The notes under the pieces are model-generated. The model was not told the origin of the DNA, did no database searches, and worked only from the letters and a program-made list of their open reading frames with translations. This document shows, piece by piece, positions 29,001-36,906 of a DNA stretch of 64,000 nucleotides. The position numbers and the translations under genes are program-made. The stretch is from Methylobacter luteus IMV-B-3098. GTDB taxonomy: Bacteria > Pseudomonadota > Gammaproteobacteria > Methylococcales > Methylomonadaceae. Every line of letters begins with the position of its first letter. Position 1 is the first letter of the stretch. Location of the stretch: assembly GCF_000427625.1 (NCBI RefSeq), contig NZ_KE386569.1, positions 1,914,591 through 1,978,590 on the forward strand, written 5' to 3'.

Positions 29001-29539
29001 GTTTCGCTGCGCCGTTCCTTATATTTGGAAATGCCGGCCGCTTCTTCGATATGGATTCTCAAGTCCTCGGGCTTGGCCTCAACCATGCGCGATATGGTGC
29101 CCTGTTCAATGATGGCATAGCTGCGGGAACCCAGCCCCGTGCCCAGAAATATGTCGGTGATATCCTTGCGCCGGCAACGCGAGCCGTTCAGCATATACAA
29201 GGACTGGCCGTCGCGGCTCACTTGGCGCTTGATGGCAATGGTGTCGTATTGCGCATACTCGCCGCCCAGCTTGCCTTCGCTGTTGTCAAAAATCAATTCG
29301 ACGGAAGCCGTGCCGACCGGTTTGCGCCCGGAGGAACCGTTAAAAATCACATCGGCCATGCTGCCGCCGCGCAAATGCTTGGCGGAACTCTCGCCCATGA
29401 CCCAGCGTACCGCATCGATGATATTGGATTTACCGCAGCCATTAGGCCCGACTATCGCCGTCAAATTGCCAGTGATTGGAATAACTGTCGGATCGACAAA
29501 CGATTTGAAACCTGAAAGCTTGATTTTTTCCAGTTTCAT
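26030..29539 (-). CDS. smc: Chromosome partition protein SMC
   Basis: 1169 residues. Walker A GPNGCGKSNIIDA near 32-44, then a long coiled coil, a central hinge around 510-660 (including SLTLIETGRRKP), a second coil and the C-terminal head with the signature LLSGGEKALTAVAL and Walker B FCLLDEVDAPLDD. It compacts and segregates chromosomes with ScpA and ScpB, which are not in this window. It is the first gene of the smc-zipA-ligA operon. A full-length Smc instead of MukB is usual outside the enteric group. Confidence 0.96.
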   Translation of the reverse strand: MKLEKIKLSGFKSFVDPTVIPITGNLTAIVGPNGCGKSNIIDAVRWVMGESSAKHLRGGSMADVIFNGSSGRKPVGTASVELIFDNSEGKLGGEYAQYDTIAIKRQVSRDGQSLYMLNGSRCRRKDITDIFLGTGLGSRSYAIIEQGTISRMVEAKPEDLRIHIEEAAGISKYKERRSETEARMKHTRENMERLNDLRDEVEKQLKHLQKQAEKAEKYTELKKQERQFRLELLAMRWNAYHQAAQQLETKLQDVAAEHNRLFVQLRDINISLEDRRVEHKVQQQHTNSSQGEYYQVVAEVSGLEQAIKHNEISHEETQLEINRSRQQAEQALNELQADVQQLEEIRQALEEAEESLIVSEERQEGVLQLQQDSQHQRISWQQQWDAYRTESAKYREQAEVHRVKTVQLENQSRQLQIRLDKLNGERDELSASQLQTDIETLDAGIELIESQRADLQSQLEQLHQQIRDQRQQVKHLHDELHARRSEMHSVKGKITSLELLQQHAMGKDNKNLSAWLEQMNLTDSQRLAEFLEVDSGWETAVETVLGSYLEAICIDSADSVMAGLPHLANESLTLIETGRRKPAETGEPFIRLLDKVTAPWDLGDLLSGVYCADTAEAARSLSTQTKSHESVIAPDGTWFGPGWLKIIRAKDSKTGVLQREKELRLLKHRQEELQFEIEGFEDQLEVTEASLKEAEVNRESMQRQDSSLGSELSLKNAEFSAYSARWEHQQRRLAQVSSEIEDIVHENTENAALIAESRLLQEEAEQALATLEQKRQSLDLLNQELQSRQHDTEQSVHEARQQVYSIKAQVESLKSTENLTARQIERLQMQHQQAVTRIAELEQKLQQTLAPLDQEKKQLEQLYLNKDKLETDLKTQRQSQEEIESVIAHLSEEQVRTQRALDMQKEALDKIRFELQESKVRQQTVNEQLKETDADAEQVLKNLSEQAEEQSWKRKVDDLSTQIERLGTINLTAIEEYKSQSERMNFLNEQHADLMEALQTLDQAISKIDKESRLRFKETFDKINTGLQEKFPKLFGGGQAYLELTEQDLLETGVNIIARPPGKKNSSIHLLSGGEKALTAVALVFSIFELNPAPFCLLDEVDAPLDDANVGRFSRMVEEMSASVQFLYISHNKATMEIAKQLAGVTMKEPGVSRMVAVDIEEAVSLAEN

Positions 29540-29643
29540 AACTGGTATGAATATCCCTGCATTTGAATTAAAATAACCGCTTATTATTCACGATATTCAG
29601 CTGAGTTTCGACTTTTTTATTTACTTTTATTTACCAAGCAACG

Positions 29644-30033
29644 ATGACAACACGACCCAGCAAAGACCTAGAAACTTTCGACAACCCGCAACGGGGCCGC
29701 GATTATACAATACGTATAGACATTCCTGAATTTACCTGCCTGTGTCCTAAAACCGGCCAGCCGGATTTCGCCAAGATTACGATCGAATATGTACCTGCCG
29801 CGCTTTGCGTGGAATTGAAATCGCTGAAGCTATATATGTGGTCTTTCCGCGAGCAAGGCGCTTTTCATGAAGCCGTCACCAATGAAATCCTGGATGACAT
29901 CGTCAGAGCTATATCGCCCAATTTCATGCGCATCCGCGCCGAATTCAACGTCCGGGGCGGCATTTATACGACAGTCGTCGTAGAACACAGAAACAGCGAC
30001 TGGCGCACGCCGGAATTGGTCCGTTTGCCTTAA
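29644..30033 (+). CDS. queF: NADPH-dependent 7-cyano-7-deazaguanine reductase (short form)
   Basis: 129 residues, the unimodular type I QueF. It reduces preQ0 to preQ1 in queuosine synthesis. The active cysteine lies in [16 protein letters not shown] and the family motif [20 protein letters not shown] is complete. It is divergent from smc. I see no preQ1 riboswitch in the 100 bases upstream. A short FlhB-like gene follows 7 bases after the stop. Confidence 0.95.
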   Translation: MTTRPSKDLETFDNPQRGRDYTIRIDIPEFTCLCPKTGQPDFAKITIEYVPAALCVELKSLKLYMWSFREQGAFHEAVTNEILDDIVRAISPNFMRIRAEFNVRGGIYTTVVVEHRNSDWRTPELVRLP

Positions 30034-30040
30034 TTCGGAT

Positions 30041-30208
30041 ATGCCCAAGACCCGTTACACCAGCGATATTGCCGTCGCCTTGAAGTACGACGGCAAAAGC
30101 CAAGGTCTTGCGACCGAACACATTCTGCAAATTGCCGAGCAACACGGAATCCCGCTGCAAGCCGAGCCGGAACTGTTTTTTAAGCGGCAAAATACTCGAT
30201 ATTACTGA
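30041..30208 (+). CDS. FlhB C-terminal-like mini-protein, possibly truncated
   Basis: A 55-codon gene. Residues 9-45 (DIAVALKYDGKS ... ILQIAEQHGIPLQAEPEL) match the cytoplasmic tail of FlhB/EscU export switch proteins, as found in small stand-alone FlhB-like proteins. Those usually run on for another 30-40 residues. Here the frame ends soon after a run of six T at EL-FF. Losing one T would extend it to a stop overlapping the psd ATG as ATGA, so a frameshift or sequencing slip is possible. It sits in queF-psd, far from any flagellar gene. Confidence 0.65.
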   Translation: MPKTRYTSDIAVALKYDGKSQGLATEHILQIAEQHGIPLQAEPELFFKRQNTRYY

Positions 30209-30211
30209 TTC

Positions 30212-31072
30212 ATGAACATAAAAGAAGCCCTGACGACATTACCGCAATACGCTCTGCCCCACCATACCTTATCTCAAATGATGAGCGCGCTGACGCATTC
30301 TGAAAACCGGATCTGGAAAAACCTGTTCATCAGACAGATCATCAGGCATTACGGCGTCAACATGGACGAGGCGCTGGAGCAGGACATCGATGCCTTCAAA
30401 AGCTTTAACCATTTCTTTACGCGCGAACTCAAACCGGGTGTCCGGACTTTCTGCGCCGACAGAAACGCCATTGCCTGTCCTGCGGATGGCGCCGTCAGCC
30501 AGGCCGGCGCCATTACCGACGGCGATATCTTTCAGGCCAAGGGCAAAAGCTTTACCGCCACGGATTTGCTGGGCGGCAGCCCGGAGCGCGCCGAGCCTTT
30601 CAACAACGGCTCCTTCACGACGATTTATCTGTCGCCGAAAGACTATCACCGCCTGCACATGCCACTGACCGGCACGCTAAAAGAAATGGTGCATATTCCT
30701 GGCCGTCTGTTCAGCGTCAATGCGGCCACGACCAATTCCGTACCAGGGCTGTTCGCCAGAAACGAACGCGTCGCGGCCATTTTTGACACGGAGATCGGCC
30801 CGATGGCGCTGGTGCTGGTCGGAGCCATTTTTGTCTCCAGCATAGAGACCGTCTGGCATGGCGTCGTATCGCCGCCCACCATAACATCCGTGCGCAGCTG
30901 GCAATACGAAGAAGACGCTCCTACCCTGAAAATTGGCGAAGAAATGGGCCGCTTCAATATGGGCTCCACGATTGTTATTTTATTCGGCAAGGATAGAATG
31001 CAGTGGGATGCTGAATTCAAAGCCGGAAAAACGGTGAGGCTGGGTGAACAGATTGGCAGGGCTTTGGGTTAA
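30212..31072 (+). CDS. psd: Phosphatidylserine decarboxylase proenzyme
   Basis: 286 residues. It makes phosphatidylethanolamine at the inner membrane and cleaves itself at a Ser to form a pyruvoyl group. That site is in FNMGSTIVILFGKD near residue 250. FNHFFTRELKPG, CPADGAVSQ and YLSPKDYHRLHMP are all typical. The last lacks nothing obvious for catalysis. It follows the mini FlhB-like gene by 3 bases and is probably cotranscribed with queF. Confidence 0.95.
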   Translation: MNIKEALTTLPQYALPHHTLSQMMSALTHSENRIWKNLFIRQIIRHYGVNMDEALEQDIDAFKSFNHFFTRELKPGVRTFCADRNAIACPADGAVSQAGAITDGDIFQAKGKSFTATDLLGGSPERAEPFNNGSFTTIYLSPKDYHRLHMPLTGTLKEMVHIPGRLFSVNAATTNSVPGLFARNERVAAIFDTEIGPMALVLVGAIFVSSIETVWHGVVSPPTITSVRSWQYEEDAPTLKIGEEMGRFNMGSTIVILFGKDRMQWDAEFKAGKTVRLGEQIGRALG

Positions 31073-31104
31073 CCACCAAGCAATGTACAGCTTAAGGTGG
31101 GCGC

Positions 31105-31126
31105 TGAAAGATGAGCGCCCTGACTC
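31105..31126 (+). terminator. Hairpin after psd
   Basis: GGGCGCT and AGCGCCC form a seven-pair stem around an eight-base loop about 30 bases after the psd stop. The downstream T-rich run is weak, so termination is likely but not certain. Confidence 0.5.
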
Positions 31127-31284
31127 AACTATAAGTTTTTCTATAAACCATCAAAAATCGGAACGATCATGGAAATGATGGCTTATAGCGCATGGTTTTC
31201 TGCTGATAAAGGACGCGGAAACGGATGAGGAAGAAAATCCGACCTTAGCTTTGCAGGAACGAGCCTGCCAGGAATTCAAGCCCG

Positions 31285-31310
31285 CCACATCCTGTGCTAA
31301 CAGGATGTGG
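31285..31310. repeat. Perfect 11-base inverted repeat
   Basis: CCACATCCTGT, loop GCTA, ACAGGATGTGG. It lies 30 bases beyond the end of the leftward marR gene and lacks a T run on either side. It may be a REP-like palindrome or an mRNA 3' stabiliser. Confidence 0.7.
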
Positions 31311-31339
31311 CAAACTCTAGCGCCTGACTCCCTCACAGC

Positions 31340-31900
31340 TTATAAAACAGTATGCTCCTGGCAGATTTTTTCACTATCACTCTGACTTAGCGGTCCCTTG
31401 GTTAAATCACACTTATAACCTTCCGGAGTGTTCGTAAAATATTTACACGTGTTGCACAAACCAAAGGACTGCGATTTGTTGGCTTTTTGCAACGCCGAAA
31501 GCGCTTTAACAAAAACATCTTCATGATTGCTGAAATCAATCGCTCTCAATATTGACGAGGCCTGATTGAACAATTCCGAAGGCCGGGCCTGTTTCAAGAT
31601 AGCATCACCCTCCGGCAGAAGGTCAAGATGCACCATACGCCGGTCATTCGCATCAGATGTCTTTTTTATAAAGCCTTTTTTCACCAGCAGAAGCAAGGTT
31701 TGCGACACCGTCCCGCGGGTCATGCCCAGGTAACTGGTGACGGCGGCCGGCGTATCACTGTAACGGTTGCAGCGTGATAAATAGTCCAACACCTGCAAAT
31801 GCACCGGCTGAAGGCCTAATTCCGTACATCTTTTGCGTTCTTCCGAACGGATCAAGGCGGCCATCCGTTCGATCAGCTCAAATACATCAACTTTTTCCAT
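31340..31900 (-). CDS. MarR-family regulator with a four-cysteine C-terminal tail
   Basis: 186 residues. The first 140 form the MarR winged helix (TSYLGMTRGTVSQTLLLLVKKGFI, then KKTSDANDRRMVHLDLLPEG as the wing). After it comes an extra segment with Cys149, Cys152, Cys164 and Cys180 (CNTC ... YKCDL ... ICQEH), which ordinary MarR proteins lack and which could bind zinc or an Fe-S cluster, or sense oxidants. The gene faces a promoter and palindrome at 31930-31980, a good candidate for its own operator. Confidence in the family is high, in the sensing role only inferred. Confidence 0.85.
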   Translation of the reverse strand: MEKVDVFELIERMAALIRSEERKRCTELGLQPVHLQVLDYLSRCNRYSDTPAAVTSYLGMTRGTVSQTLLLLVKKGFIKKTSDANDRRMVHLDLLPEGDAILKQARPSELFNQASSILRAIDFSNHEDVFVKALSALQKANKSQSFGLCNTCKYFTNTPEGYKCDLTKGPLSQSDSEKICQEHTVL

Positions 31901-31929
31901 AGAACCTATATAAACATTCGTTAATTAAG

Positions 31930-31959
31930 TTGACAACGAAAGATATCTTAACATATTCT
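31930..31959 (+). promoter_or_regulatory. Promoter of the leader RNA / DUF2024 unit
   Basis: Perfect TTGACA at 31930-31935, then TATTCT at 31954-31959 with an 18-base spacer. A start near 31966 would place the palindrome at the transcript's 5' end. Confidence 0.6.
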
Positions 31960-31965
31960 TGCCCC

Positions 31966-31980
31966 GTATCGAATCGATAC
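31966..31980. promoter_or_regulatory. Palindromic operator candidate
   Basis: GTATCGAATCGATAC is a perfect six-base dyad with a three-base centre. It lies just downstream of the -10 box and between the divergent marR and DUF2024 units. MarR dimers bind sites of this size. It could instead form a 5' hairpin in the RNA. Confidence 0.5.
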
Positions 31981-32131
31981 CATAATAAATTTGAGCGAGA
32001 ATGTCTCCCGAATTCTTTGCCATGCGATATAAAAGTCATCGTTTCCGTTGCCAGATCGCATGAATACTGGCTCGGGAGTTTCAATTCATCACGAAAATCA
32101 TAATATCCTAAATTCAAACGTAGTTATTGTG

Positions 32132-32157
32132 CCGGCGGTTATGCCGCCGGTTTTTTT
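32132..32157 (+). terminator. Strong intrinsic terminator upstream of DUF2024
   Basis: CCGGCGG, loop TTATG, CCGCCGG, then seven T. It is followed by AGGA and the ATG at 32172, so transcription must read through it to express the gene. Confidence 0.9.
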
Positions 32158-32171
32158 ACAGGACTTAAGTT

Positions 32172-32435
32172 ATGCCTATCTCACATGTATTCGACACTTA
32201 TGCAAAAACGGCCAAGGGCAGGATTATGCACTTTGATGTAGTTCTTGATGAGAAAGACCAGGAAAAAGCGCTGAATTATGCCAAAGAATGGCTGCAAAGC
32301 ATAGGGCACGAAGACGCGACCGTCACTCAGGAGAATTGCTGTTTTTGTCACAGCGCGGAAGCGCCTGCCGATTTAAGACAACAAATCGACACGCAAGGCT
32401 ATGCGATTTATAAGCTGGAAGGCTGCCCAAGATAA
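32172..32435 (+). CDS. DUF2024 family protein
   Basis: 87 residues beginning MPISHVFDTYAKTAKGRIMHFD, the family hallmark. The function of DUF2024 is unknown. This one has clustered cysteines, NCCFCH at 55-60 and Cys85, which hint at metal or redox chemistry. AGGACTTAAGTT upstream is the ribosome site and lies just after the terminator at 32132-32157. Expression is probably controlled by that leader and perhaps by the divergent MarR protein. Confidence 0.88.
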   Translation: MPISHVFDTYAKTAKGRIMHFDVVLDEKDQEKALNYAKEWLQSIGHEDATVTQENCCFCHSAEAPADLRQQIDTQGYAIYKLEGCPR

Positions 32436-32491
32436 AAAATATCGATCTGGGCTTTCAAGTTTTTGAAAATATAAAGCCAGTTCCAATTTTG

Positions 32492-33235
32492 CTATTTCAT
32501 AAGATTATTGACGATATCTATCGGCAACGGAAACACAATCGTCGACGATTTGTCCCCGGCAATTTCAGTCAGGGTTTGCAGATATCTAAGCTGTATGGCT
32601 TGTGGCTGCTGGGCCAGTATATTGGCCGCGCCCAGTAGTTTTTCCGATGCCTGCATTTCACCTTCCGCATGAATAATTTTCGCCCGACGGGTACGTTCGG
32701 CTTCGGCCTGTTTGGCTATCGCCCGGACCATGCTTTCGTCGAGATCGACATGCTTGATTTCCACATTGGCCACCTTGATGCCCCAGGCATCGGTCTGCTG
32801 ATCCAGGATGGTTTGTATATCTATGTTCAAGCGGTCGCGTTGCGCCAGCATTTCATCCAGTTCGTGCTGGCCCAATACGGAGCGCAATGTCGTCTGGGCC
32901 AACTGACTGGTCGCCTCAAGAAAGTTCTCAACCTGAATAATGGCTTTATCCGGCTCGATGACTCTGAAATAGACCACCGCATTGACTTTTACAGAGACGT
33001 TATCCAGAGAAATCACATCCTGAGAAGGCACATCCATGACGATAGTCCGCAAGTCAACGCGCTCCATCTGTTGAATCAACGGGATCACGATAATCAATCC
33101 GGGCCCTTTAACCCCATAAAAACGTCCGAGAAAGAAAATAACGCCGCGCTCATATTCCCGCAGGACTCTAAAGGCACTAATTAAAATGACTAAAAGAATG
33201 CTGCCGAATATATACCAGAAATATGTAAGCATCAC
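32492..33235 (-). CDS. Slipin / SPFH (band 7) membrane protein
   Basis: 247 residues with one N-terminal membrane segment and the SPFH domain ([21 protein letters not shown], then [13 protein letters not shown] and [15 protein letters not shown]). A helical end includes [11 protein letters not shown]. Slipins form membrane scaffolds and are substrates or partners of NfeD-type proteases. Its start overlaps the nfeD stop by 4 bases, which is the usual pair. Confidence 0.93.
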   Translation of the reverse strand: MMLTYFWYIFGSILLVILISAFRVLREYERGVIFFLGRFYGVKGPGLIIVIPLIQQMERVDLRTIVMDVPSQDVISLDNVSVKVNAVVYFRVIEPDKAIIQVENFLEATSQLAQTTLRSVLGQHELDEMLAQRDRLNIDIQTILDQQTDAWGIKVANVEIKHVDLDESMVRAIAKQAEAERTRRAKIIHAEGEMQASEKLLGAANILAQQPQAIQLRYLQTLTEIAGDKSSTIVFPLPIDIVNNLMK

Positions 33236-34611
33236 TTGTACTCCTCTTTAATCGGGCTAATCAATAAAGTCAGACCGTCCAGACCTGTTACTGTTACTCT
33301 CTGTTTTTTACTTATCGGACTGTCGCTGCGAACCTGCCAGATTTCACTATGAATACGAATCATGCCGCGATCTGTAAAATCCTCCAGCGCCACGCCTGTC
33401 GCGCCTATTAGTTCTTCCCTGCCGCTTACAACCGGCGCCTGCCTGGATTTGAACAATAATCCCAAGGCCAGGATAAAAAACGCAGCACTGCTCAGGGCGA
33501 CGGCGCCGATAATCGCCGGATTGATGCCGAATCCCGGCTGATCGGTATCGATAAGGATTACCGAACCCACAATAAATGCCAGCAAACCTCCGAAACCAAG
33601 AATGCCGACGCTGGGAACAAAAGCTTCCGCGACCATTAAAGCTATGCCCAGCAGGATTAACGCCATGCCGGCATAATTGATCGGCAATAACTGAAAAGCA
33701 AACAATGCAAGCAATAGACAGATGCCGCCTATTGTGCCGGGCACAATGGCACCGGGATTGGAAAATTCGAAGATTAAACCGTAAATGCCGATCAACATCA
33801 ACAGATAAGCAATATTAGGATTAGTAATGACGGACAACAGCTCGCCGCGCCAGTCCAGATCTATTTTTCTTATCACGGCTCCGTCGGTCTGCAATATCCT
33901 TTCCTGACCCAGCACATTGACTTTGCGGCCATGCAGTTGCTTTAACAAATCGGCCTGATCGGCTGCGACCAAGTCGATAACCCGTTTAGCCAGTGCTTCT
34001 TCTGCCGGAATGCTTGCCGCTATACGAACCGCCTGCTCGGCCCAATCGGCATTTCTGCCACGCATCTGGGCCAGACCGCGGATATAGGCCACGGCATCAT
34101 TGACAGCCTTGGTGGCCATGGGATTCGATATGCCTGGCTCTTCTTTTTTAGTACCTTTGGCATCTTTATCCTCCTTTTCATCATCGAAATCGTCCGGGCC
34201 TAGCATTTGCACCGGCGTGGCCGCGCCCAGGTTGGTGCCCGGCGCCATGGCCGCGACATGGCTGGCATACAGAATATAAGTACCTGCACTGGCGGCACGG
34301 GCGCCCCCAGGGGCCACATAACTGACAACCGGAACCGGCGAGGCGATGATTTTTTTGATGATGTCGCGCATGGAGGTATCCAGACCGCCGGGCGTATCCA
34401 TGCGAAACAGCACACAAATCGCACCTTCCTCGGCGGCTTTATCGAGATTTCTGCTGATATAATCGGTAATGGCAGGCCCTATCGCGCCATTGATGTCAAG
34501 CTGAATAACCGTTGCCGCTTTATTTGGCCGACTGCCATCATCTGTTTCGGCTTGGACTGTGAAAGCCAAAATCACCAGGAAAACAAAAAAAGCCTGCCTC
34601 ATCATAATCAT
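33232..34611 (-). CDS. NfeD-type membrane serine protease
   Basis: 459 residues. A signal peptide ([11 protein letters not shown]) leads to a periplasmic ClpP-like protease domain with the nucleophile in [21 protein letters not shown]. Four or five membrane helices lie at about 275-390 and a C-terminal OB-type NfeD domain at 400-459. In related systems it cleaves the hydrophobic end of the partner slipin. An acidic-lysine insert ([19 protein letters not shown]) sits in the protease domain. It is first in a two-gene operon. Confidence 0.92.
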   Translation of the reverse strand: MIMMRQAFFVFLVILAFTVQAETDDGSRPNKAATVIQLDINGAIGPAITDYISRNLDKAAEEGAICVLFRMDTPGGLDTSMRDIIKKIIASPVPVVSYVAPGGARAASAGTYILYASHVAAMAPGTNLGAATPVQMLGPDDFDDEKEDKDAKGTKKEEPGISNPMATKAVNDAVAYIRGLAQMRGRNADWAEQAVRIAASIPAEEALAKRVIDLVAADQADLLKQLHGRKVNVLGQERILQTDGAVIRKIDLDWRGELLSVITNPNIAYLLMLIGIYGLIFEFSNPGAIVPGTIGGICLLLALFAFQLLPINYAGMALILLGIALMVAEAFVPSVGILGFGGLLAFIVGSVILIDTDQPGFGINPAIIGAVALSSAAFFILALGLLFKSRQAPVVSGREELIGATGVALEDFTDRGMIRIHSEIWQVRSDSPISKKQRVTVTGLDGLTLLISPIKEEYK

Positions 34612-34804
34612 TGATTTTCTCTGCCATTGGATGCCATATAAAGCCGCTTCAGTATTTTTGCGCTAGCCCCTCAGTATTACTAAAGTATTGGACAATAAAA
34701 GCGGCATTAGTTCGAATACAGCCGGCTCCCATCAATACCGGCTTGATTTTTGGTTTTAATCAGGGTTAATGTTTCAGATATCGCATTTAACTTCTTAGGG
34801 CTGT

Positions 34805-35557
34805 ATGACTAAAAACCAATTGCGCGTAATGACCTATAACATCCACAAAGGCTTCAATATCGGCAACCGGCGCTTTGTTCTGCATCAGATACGCGACGCA
34901 CTGATTGACGCAGGAGCGGATTTGCTGTTCCTGCAGGAAACGCAAGGCGCGCACAGTTTGCATGAAAAAAAGATACTGGACTGGCCCGACCTCTCACAGT
35001 CGGAATTTCTGGCCCATGGTCACTGGCCGCACTATGCCTACGGCAAAAACGCAATCTACAGCGAGGGTCATCACGGCAATGCCATTCTCAGCAAATATGA
35101 TCTGGAATTCTGGGAGAATGTGAACGTTTCACCCTATCCCTGGGCCAGCCGCAGCCTTTTGCACGGTGTGATTCACGTTCCCGCAGTCAACAAAACCGTA
35201 CATATTGTCTGCATTCATTTCGGCCTTATAGGCACTGAGCGCCGACGTCAGGTCGAGACATTATGTAATCGCATAGACAGTCATATACCGCATGACGCGC
35301 CGTTAATCATAGCCGGTGATTTTAATGACTGGATGGGGTTGATCGAACGGCATTTTCACGATCACCTGGAATTAAAAGAGGTATTCCAAACTCTACATGG
35401 GCGTCATGCCAGAACTTTCCCGGCCTGGATGCCGCTTTTACCGATGGATAGAATTTATTACCGGGGCCTTGAGCCGGTCTCCTGTAATCGACTGGGGCAA
35501 CTGCCCTGGCGCATGCTGTCGGACCATGCCCCACTGTCTGCAACTTTTCAGTTATGA
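34805..35557 (+). CDS. Endonuclease/exonuclease/phosphatase family protein
   Basis: 250 residues. The EEP-fold motifs are MTYNIHKGFN near 9-18, LFLQET near 39, CIHFGLIGTERRRQ mid-protein, IAGDFNDW and SDHAPL near the end; these include the metal and catalytic residues. Substrate unknown: DNA, lipid phosphate or a signalling phosphate. The stop overlaps the next gene's start (ATGA), and the next gene makes phospholipids, so a role in lipid metabolism is plausible. Confidence 0.88.
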   Translation: MTKNQLRVMTYNIHKGFNIGNRRFVLHQIRDALIDAGADLLFLQETQGAHSLHEKKILDWPDLSQSEFLAHGHWPHYAYGKNAIYSEGHHGNAILSKYDLEFWENVNVSPYPWASRSLLHGVIHVPAVNKTVHIVCIHFGLIGTERRRQVETLCNRIDSHIPHDAPLIIAGDFNDWMGLIERHFHDHLELKEVFQTLHGRHARTFPAWMPLLPMDRIYYRGLEPVSCNRLGQLPWRMLSDHAPLSATFQL

Positions 35558-36171
35558 CTATGAATCTAAAGCTCAACCCGGAATTATTGACTCTGCCCAA
35601 TCTGTTGACCTGCTTTCGATTTGTGGCCGCGCCGGTGTTGTTATGGTTAGCCTGGCATGGCCATAAGAATCTGTTTCTGATTTTATTGGCTGTATCCTTT
35701 CTCTCCGATGCGCTGGACGGTATCGCCGCGCGTCTGACCGGGCAAGTGACTCAATTCGGCGCCGTACTCGACAGTTGGGCCGATGTCATTATTTATTTAG
35801 TCATCGCAATCAGCGCATGGTGGCTGTGGCCCGATGTCGTAAAGCGAGAGCTGATTTATGTGGTTCTGATTATCAGCAGCTACCTGATACCTTCCATTGT
35901 AGGCATGGTCAAATTCGGCTCCTTTACCAGCTACCATACATGGACGGTCAAATTAGCGGCGGCGGCAATGGCGCTGACGTTGTATGTATTATTCTTGGGC
36001 GGTCCGGCCTGGCCATTCAGAATCGCCGCGGTCCTCTGCACGCTGGCCGCCGCCGAAGAAATTGCCATTACGTTAATACTTACCGAAAAGCGTTCAAACA
36101 TATCGTCTCTCTGGAGTGTTTTAAAACATTTGCCTCAACCGACATCGACCACCAACCAGCACAATAAATGA
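35554..36171 (+). CDS. CDP-alcohol phosphatidyltransferase
   Basis: 205 residues with about six membrane segments. The signature DALDGIAAR ... GAVLDSWAD (DxxDGxxAR-x8-GxxxDxxxD, about 51-75) binds CDP-alcohol and Mg. The enzyme joins CDP-diacylglycerol to a small alcohol or phosphate; glycerol phosphate (PgsA-like) is likely but another acceptor cannot be ruled out. Translationally coupled to the EEP gene before it. Confidence 0.88.
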   Translation: MTMNLKLNPELLTLPNLLTCFRFVAAPVLLWLAWHGHKNLFLILLAVSFLSDALDGIAARLTGQVTQFGAVLDSWADVIIYLVIAISAWWLWPDVVKRELIYVVLIISSYLIPSIVGMVKFGSFTSYHTWTVKLAAAAMALTLYVLFLGGPAWPFRIAAVLCTLAAAEEIAITLILTEKRSNISSLWSVLKHLPQPTSTTNQHNK

Positions 36172-36437
36172 ACTCCTCTCAAGAAGTCATCCTTGTCACC
36201 GTGTGTCGGGCAATATTGCCTAAATGAAGGATATTTGCCTCGACTGTTTTCACTCGCGCGATGAAATCATCAGTTGCGCCCAAGAAGTAAAAGGGAAAAT
36301 CCGGCAATAATTGTCTGAAAGGGCAAAAAAAACAGCGGCAATTGCACAAACACAGCGAGTATTTCTAATATTTCGCAACCAAATATAAAGTCATCTTGTC
36401 ATTGTTATTGGTATCAATAATAAAAAGGGGATTTCTA

Positions 36438-36836
36438 ATGAATGAGCTGACCAGTAAAAAATGTGAAGTCTGCCAAGTCGGTGCGCCCATGTTATCCCAA
36501 GAGGGCATTGATGAGCTTATGCCGCAACTGAAGGATTGGATAATAATTGAAACGGATGGTGTCCGGCATCTGTCCCGAACATTCAGATTTAGTGATTTTA
36601 AAGAAGCCTTATCCTTTACCAATAAAGTCGGTGCCCTGGCCGAACAGGAAGGTCATCATCCATCGATTACAACGGAGTGGGGGCAAGTTACGGTCTGCTG
36701 GTGGACCCGCAAAATAAAAGGACTGCATCTTAATGATTTTATTATGGCCTCCAAAACTGATACGCTTACTCAATCTGTCAATGAACGCAATGTATTTAAA
36801 AAGTACCGTCAAGGTCTGGGTACTCACTTCTGGTGA
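36438..36836 (+). CDS. phhB: Pterin-4a-carbinolamine dehydratase
   Basis: 132 residues from ATG 36438. It recycles tetrahydrobiopterin-type cofactor after aromatic hydroxylation. The active-site EGHHPSITTEWGQV and the later GLHLNDFIMA are present. The first 15 residues hold KKCEVCQVG, giving two cysteines in CxxC, seen in some bacterial members. No phenylalanine hydroxylase lies in the window. A second, different paralogue is at 55742. Confidence 0.9.
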   Translation: MNELTSKKCEVCQVGAPMLSQEGIDELMPQLKDWIIIETDGVRHLSRTFRFSDFKEALSFTNKVGALAEQEGHHPSITTEWGQVTVCWWTRKIKGLHLNDFIMASKTDTLTQSVNERNVFKKYRQGLGTHFW

Positions 36837-36906
36837 GCCATTGCCCTTATCGAACGGATAAGCACCATTAGCGACCGGAATTTCAGAGGTTAACGAGAGC
36901 ACCATT

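Larger units (their letters stand above)
31966..32157 (+). ncRNA. Structured leader RNA ending in a terminator
   Basis: About 190 bases without a credible open frame. Two nested seven-pair stems are visible: CTCCCGA (32005-32011) with TCGGGAG (32072-32078), and inside it ATGCGAT (32022-32028) with ATCGCAT (32055-32061), plus a GCC/GGC step between them. A strong terminator closes the region 15 bases before the DUF2024 ATG. This is the layout of a riboswitch or attenuator. It matches none of the riboswitch classes I know. It may also be an independent small RNA. Confidence 0.45.

Noticed and set aside
28586-29515. Long open frame antisense to smc (about 309 codons)
   Set aside because: It lies wholly inside smc, which has all SMC motifs; codon bias of the real gene leaves the opposite frame open, and the peptide has no family pattern or ribosome site.
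29540-29643. preQ1 riboswitch upstream of queF
   Set aside because: The typical pseudoknot signature and A-rich tail are absent, and the gap is shared with the divergent smc promoter.
36224-36310. 28-codon frame with CxxC before phhB
   Set aside because: Too short, with no ribosome site; kept only as a note.
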